Positions 60,744 through 64,000 of a DNA stretch of 64,000 bases are shown in pieces; the stretch's first letter is position 1; the number at the start of each line of letters is the position of its first letter. The notes below the pieces were generated by a model. The model searched no databases, had not been told where the DNA came from, and saw only the letters and a program-made list of their open reading frames with translations. Made by a program: the position numbers and the translations under genes. Origin of the DNA: Microbacterium sp. (GTDB lineage: Bacteria; Actinomycetota; Actinomycetes; Actinomycetales; Microbacteriaceae); the NCBI GenBank assembly GCA_003248655.1, contig QFPM01000003.1, positions 80,231 to 144,230 on the forward strand, in the 5' to 3' direction.

Positions 60744-62449
60744 CCGCGGGTTTTTCCACCCCTCGGCCTGCGTGTTAGGCTGTTCAGGTTAGGGCCTATG
60801 GCGCAGTTGGTAGCGCGCCTCGTTCGCATCGAGGAGGTCAGGAGTTCGAATCTCCTTAGGTCCACAATTTCAGACGTACTAGAACACCTGACATCGGTGG
60901 AAGCCGGTGTTGGTGCGAGGGCGGCGAACGGCTCAGCGAGCTTGATCGTCGCCCTCTCGTCTTCGCTGATCTCGATGCCGTTGGTGAGCGCTTGGTTGGC
61001 CAGCCGCTTGCCTTGGTCGTCGGCGCGCGCGTACAGGGTCGCGCAGTCAACGAGCAGGCTGAGCGCGGTGCTGAGGTGCTTGCGTGAGCCCTCGTGCTGG
61101 TCGTGTTCGCTGGCGAGGCGGCGGTCGATGTCTGCAAGCCCGGCCCGGATGCGGTCTTGGTGCCGTTTGAGGGTGTCGAGGTCGATGGCGTCGGCGAAGT
61201 GTGCGGCGAGCAGCTTGTCGCTCTCGTTCTGGAGCCGCTTGCGGTTCTCGGTCAGGTCGGCCAGTTCCTGGGAGCGGGAGGCGAGCCGTTCATCGAACGC
61301 TGTCTCGACCTGAGCGGCGAGGGCGGCGTACTGCTCTTCGGTGATGGAGATGTCTCGGTAGCAGTCCGCGACCAGCTGCTCGGCGATACCGACCGGCACG
61401 GCCCGCCGGGTGCAGTTCTTCCGTTTGGAGGCCCGACCGGAGCACACGTAGTAGGCGTAGCGCACGCCTTGCTTGTTGGCGGGGTAGTCCAGTTGCATCC
61501 GTGACCCGCACTGGCCGCAGAACAGGGAGCCTTTCAGGTAGTGGTCGTGCGTGCGGCGGCGCTCGGCCGCGATCTTGCGGGAGTCGAGTAGACGTTGGAC
61601 TTGCTGCCAGGTCTCGACATCGACCAGCGGTTCGTGGGTGCCGGACTGCTCGGCTCCCTTGTAGCGGACGATGCCGATGTAGTACGGGTTGCGCAGCATC
61701 GAGAAGAACGTGGAACGGCCCACCGGCCCGGACGGACGCTTCGGCGTGGGTACGGTGGTGAGTCCGCGCGCGGTGGCCTCGGCGAGCAGGCTGACAACGG
61801 TGTGCTCACCGGTCGCGTACTGCTCGAATACCCACCTCACCAGCGGGGCGCGCTCGGCGTCGATCTCGACGGTGCGGTACTCGCGGCCCTGCTCGTCACG
61901 CTTGCGGACGTTGAGATACCCGACTGGTGCTCGCATCGGGGTTCCGCCGGTCTCGAACTTCTGGTTCAGGCCCTTGCTGACCTCGGATGCGAGGTTTTTG
62001 GAGTAGAACTCTGCGATGGAGGACATGATGCCGTGCAGCAGCATCCCCGAGGGCGTCTCGTCGATGTTCTCCGTCGCAGACACCAAGGTCACCCCGGCTT
62101 CGACCAGGCGGCGGTGAATCTCCACATCGTCCAGTCGGTTGCGGGCGAGGCGGTCGACCTTGTGGACGATGCAGTATGTGACTTGATGCGTGGCGATGTA
62201 CTCCAGCATCCGTTGCAGGTCTGGCCGGTCAGCTGAGCGGGCGGACTCTCCGGCGTCCACAAACTCGGCGACGATGCGTGCGCCGAGGTCTTCGGCCTTG
62301 CGCGCGTTCGCCTGGCGCTGAGCGGGGATGGAGAACCCCTCGTCACGACCCCCCTTGGTCGCCTGCTCCTTGGTCGAGACACGTTGATACGTCACCGCTG
62401 TCAGAAGCGGCGACGTATCCGTGTCGTGTATCGGCATTGTCAGGGTCAT
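60737..62449 (-). CDS. Large serine recombinase/integrase
   Basis: A 570-residue large serine recombinase: resolvase domain (about 18-160; catalytic Ser25 in VTYQRVSTKEQ, with DRLARNR), recombinase domain (about 180-280), zinc ribbon (about 320-375, CGQCGSRMQLDYP ... CSGRASKRKNC) and a coiled coil (about 395-460). The ATG has AAGGAGG upstream. From about residue 529 the ORF runs antisense through the whole tRNA-Ala gene and ends 7 bp inside the convergent glpR gene. The C-terminal 40 residues are therefore host-derived after integration. Confidence 0.92.
   Translation of the reverse strand: MTLTMPIHDTDTSPLLTAVTYQRVSTKEQATKGGRDEGFSIPAQRQANARKAEDLGARIVAEFVDAGESARSADRPDLQRMLEYIATHQVTYCIVHKVDRLARNRLDDVEIHRRLVEAGVTLVSATENIDETPSGMLLHGIMSSIAEFYSKNLASEVSKGLNQKFETGGTPMRAPVGYLNVRKRDEQGREYRTVEIDAERAPLVRWVFEQYATGEHTVVSLLAEATARGLTTVPTPKRPSGPVGRSTFFSMLRNPYYIGIVRYKGAEQSGTHEPLVDVETWQQVQRLLDSRKIAAERRRTHDHYLKGSLFCGQCGSRMQLDYPANKQGVRYAYYVCSGRASKRKNCTRRAVPVGIAEQLVADCYRDISITEEQYAALAAQVETAFDERLASRSQELADLTENRKRLQNESDKLLAAHFADAIDLDTLKRHQDRIRAGLADIDRRLASEHDQHEGSRKHLSTALSLLVDCATLYARADDQGKRLANQALTNGIEISEDERATIKLAEPFAALAPTPASTDVRCSSTSEIVDLRRFELLTSSMRTRRATNCAIGPNLNSLTRRPRGGKTRGH
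60792..60864 (+). tRNA. tRNA-Ala (anticodon CGC)
   Basis: A 73-nt cloverleaf: acceptor GGGCCTA/TAGGTCC with discriminator A, anticodon stem CCTCG/CGAGG with loop TTCGCAT, T-stem AGGAG/CTCCT. No CCA is encoded. It is intact and marks one end of the recombinase element. Confidence 0.96.
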
Positions 62450-62669
62450 GGTGGCCTCCTTGCTCGCCAGACGACGAATGGGCGTGCGTCGTGTTTCCGG
62501 TGCTGTGTCGATCACCGATGCGACGCTGCTGCTCATCAAGCTCCTGGGCGTGAAGTCCATCCGCGATGTGCAGAACCAGCGCGATCAGTTGCTTGTTGTC
62601 AGGCTTGGAGCGCACCCGAGGCTCGGCCGAGATACGTCGGCCCGTGCTCGTCACCCGGTAGTGCCTCAT
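62343..62669 (-). CDS. Possible small protein upstream of the recombinase
   Basis: A frame of up to 108 residues beginning MRHYRVTSTGRRISAEP, with a plausible folded first half (LIALVLHIADGLHAQEL) and a low-complexity His/Ser/Gly second half. It overlaps the recombinase start by about 107 bp and the membrane-protein gene by 71 bp. The Shine-Dalgarno is weak. It could be a recombination-directionality factor by position, but nothing in the sequence proves it. Confidence 0.35.
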   Translation of the reverse strand: MRHYRVTSTGRRISAEPRVRSKPDNKQLIALVLHIADGLHAQELDEQQRRIGDRHSTGNTTHAHSSSGEQGGHHDPDNADTRHGYVAASDSGDVSTCLDQGAGDQGGS

Positions 62670-63015
62670 ACCCGCCAGGTGAACTCGCCTGCCCGTTAGC
62701 GTCACGGGCGACGCGGCGTTCCTTGCGGCGGGCGGCACGGAGCCGGAGGTAGATGCCGAAGCCGTGAAAGAGGAAGCGGAAGCCCTCGCAGATCCCGATC
62801 AGAACGAAGAGGTGGAGCCACTCCGGGCCTCCGTTGTCGATCAGGACGGTGCACCCGTAGGCGAAACCGAAGTAGACGACCCCGGCGAGCACGGCCCACA
62901 GACCCCACTTCGGGTCGCGCTGAGTGCGGAACCAGTCGAGCAGGATGGTCGAGGGTATCCAAGGCCGCAGCACCCGGAAAAGGATGACGACTGCGATGAA
63001 GATGAGCCAGATCAT
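62599..63015 (-). CDS. Small membrane protein of the integrated element
   Basis: A 138-residue protein with three membrane segments (about 1-16, 38-60, 68-88) and a basic C-terminal tail. No family is recognised. The ATG at 63015 has GGGAGGAC upstream. It precedes the recombinase region and diverges from the DUF6349-like gene. Confidence 0.65.
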   Translation of the reverse strand: MIWLIFIAVVILFRVLRPWIPSTILLDWFRTQRDPKWGLWAVLAGVVYFGFAYGCTVLIDNGGPEWLHLFVLIGICEGFRFLFHGFGIYLRLRAARRKERRVARDANGQASSPGGYEALPGDEHGPTYLGRASGALQA

Positions 63016-63201
63016 GGTCAAGTCCTCCCGAAGCGGCGACGCTTCCTATGGGATGGACTTGCCGGGGCGGCTTCCCCGGTTCGTCTGCCACCTGCCTGGG
63101 GCCGGTGACGACTAGCTGAACATTGATGTCGCCTACCCCTAGTCTAGCGCCTGCACGCTGCTGTCGGAAGAGCGGTCGTCGTGGGTCGGGTACCTACCCG
63201 T

Positions 63202-63906
63202 ATGGCCACGATGGAGCAGCTGGCGTTCGACTTCGATGAGTTCGCCCGCGAGGACGCCCGCGCGCGACTGCCCGAGTGGGCCGGAGCACCGCTGCACTAC
63301 ACCGAGGACTACTACCCACCGAGGCTGCTGGACGAGGCGTTTGAGCACTGGCGGTTCATCAACGGCAGCTTCGGCTCGTTCGCGCGTAGCCATATGTGGC
63401 ACCGCTTCAGTCATGCCACTGTCGAGTTCGGCGAGCATCGCGCCGAGATGTTCCACGCCGATCTTCGCCCTGAGCCCGACGCGGAGGGGCCGGGCGATCT
63501 GCTGAAGAAGATCGTCTGCGGGCCGTGCGCGTGGCAGTCCGACGCCGGCGGCGAGTCAGATGCGGTCGAAGCGTGGCACGATCACGCCGTACCGGGGTGG
63601 CGAGACCTCCCCGTGGTTCCCGGCCAGATTCGGGTACGCACCGACAAGGGCCTGTCGAAAGTGGCCCTGCGGTGGATTGAGCAACGCTACCCGCAGCACA
63701 TGCAGATACCTGGTGCCCCGATCATCACCGAACGCCAGCAGTTCGGCATCCGCCACGTTCCTGCCTACTCACCCTGGGGCGGCTACGACCTGTCCGCTAC
63801 CGCGCTGGAGCGCCCCGCGCCTCGGCCCGCAGGTCACGCCGTGCGCCGGGAGCCTGCCCAGTTCGAGCCGTCAGTGAGCGCGCCGCGTCGGACCGGGCGC
63901 AGGTGA
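63202..63906 (+). CDS. DUF6349-like protein of mobile elements
   Basis: A 234-residue soluble protein starting MATMEQLAFDFDEFARED, with FGSFARSHMWHRF, CGPCAWQSDA, WHDHAVPGWRDLPVVP and RVRTDKGLSKVALRWIEQRYP. The pattern matches the DUF6349 family I associate with actinobacterial integrative elements. Function is unknown. ATG codons at 63202 and 63211 are both possible. TAGTCT at 63140-63145 is a candidate -10 box. Confidence 0.65.
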   Translation: MATMEQLAFDFDEFAREDARARLPEWAGAPLHYTEDYYPPRLLDEAFEHWRFINGSFGSFARSHMWHRFSHATVEFGEHRAEMFHADLRPEPDAEGPGDLLKKIVCGPCAWQSDAGGESDAVEAWHDHAVPGWRDLPVVPGQIRVRTDKGLSKVALRWIEQRYPQHMQIPGAPIITERQQFGIRHVPAYSPWGGYDLSATALERPAPRPAGHAVRREPAQFEPSVSAPRRTGRR

Positions 63907-64000
63907 CGTCCCCTGGGGTGGTGTAGATCTCGGGTGCTGAGTGTCACGTCGTTGACGTGGTGAGCCATCGTGCGATGGTCAGTGAGAACCGACTAAAGCT
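63907..64000. other. Right-edge non-coding segment
   Basis: Contains two close inverted repeats, CACGTC-GTT-GACGTG (63945-63959) and CCATCG-TG-CGATGG (63965-63978), and no complete gene. It might be the start of another mobile-element segment beyond the window, but this cannot be told. Confidence 0.4.

Noticed and set aside
63907..64000. Insertion-sequence end at the right edge
   Set aside because: Short inverted repeats only; no transposase or second terminal repeat is visible in the window.

Overview
The window is high-GC actinobacterial DNA, most consistent with a Microbacteriaceae genome (Microbacterium-like). The support is: paired cold-shock genes with a DUF3027 partner, an XPB-type repair helicase with its helicase-associated partner, Lsr2, WXG100, a GlpR/SepX-type septal protein, the imuA-imuB-dnaE2 mutagenesis cassette, a DUF222/HNH protein, many TAGxxT -10 boxes placed for leaderless translation, and tRNA genes without an encoded CCA. 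Species assignment is inference.

Layout. (1) 1-19.6 kb is mostly chromosomal backbone: a Fic protein cut by the left edge with a palindromic operator, a DMT transporter, nitroreductase/msrB, DUF2332, DUF3263 and LytR_C genes, a cold-shock gene, a CIRCE-controlled groL, WXG100, a two-component system, a CPBP protease, the XPB helicase pair, csp-DUF3027, serC, a DtxR-like regulator, an M23 peptidase behind a structured leader, and an HNH nuclease. (2) 19.6-32.8 kb is an uncharacterised catabolic cluster. It has an NMT1/THI5-type ABC importer, two amidohydrolases, a creatininase-family hydrolase, an FAD-linked oxidase, a PNPOx-like flavoprotein, a VanB-type reductase, two tandem methylene-THF-reductase-like proteins with an N-terminal four-cysteine motif, and an FTCD-like cyclodeaminase. 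Two of its operons share a TGTTGG-N5-CCAACA operator at exactly the same distance from the start codon. One of them appears to start translation at ATC. I read the cluster as import and hydrolysis of an N-heterocycle with one-carbon units passed to folate; the substrate is unknown. (3) 32.9-38.7 kb is the LexA-controlled imuA-imuB-dnaE2 cassette, with a palindromic repeat inserted in frame inside dnaE2. (4) 38.9-43.8 kb holds DoxX, DUF222/HNH, a GH114 glycosidase and PAP2. (5) 43.8-47.3 kb is an apparent island at tRNA-Arg(CCU) with a NaeI-type restriction-modification pair and an unknown divergent gene. (6) 47.4-60.7 kb is backbone: NYN protein, an SDR-TetR-DUF2071 operon with a TetR-type operator, Lsr2, a GAF-LuxR regulator, an Ogt homologue lacking its catalytic cysteine, a helicase-like giant with broken Walker motifs, mscL, FmdB, 5-FCL, galU, a GNAT gene and glpR. 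(7) 60.7-64 kb is a serine-recombinase element integrated at tRNA-Ala(CGC). The recombinase ORF reads antisense through the whole tRNA gene.

Start codons were chosen from Shine-Dalgarno sequences, 4-bp ATGA/GTGA overlaps, or a -10 box 12 nt upstream. Ten genes show that exact 12-nt arrangement.
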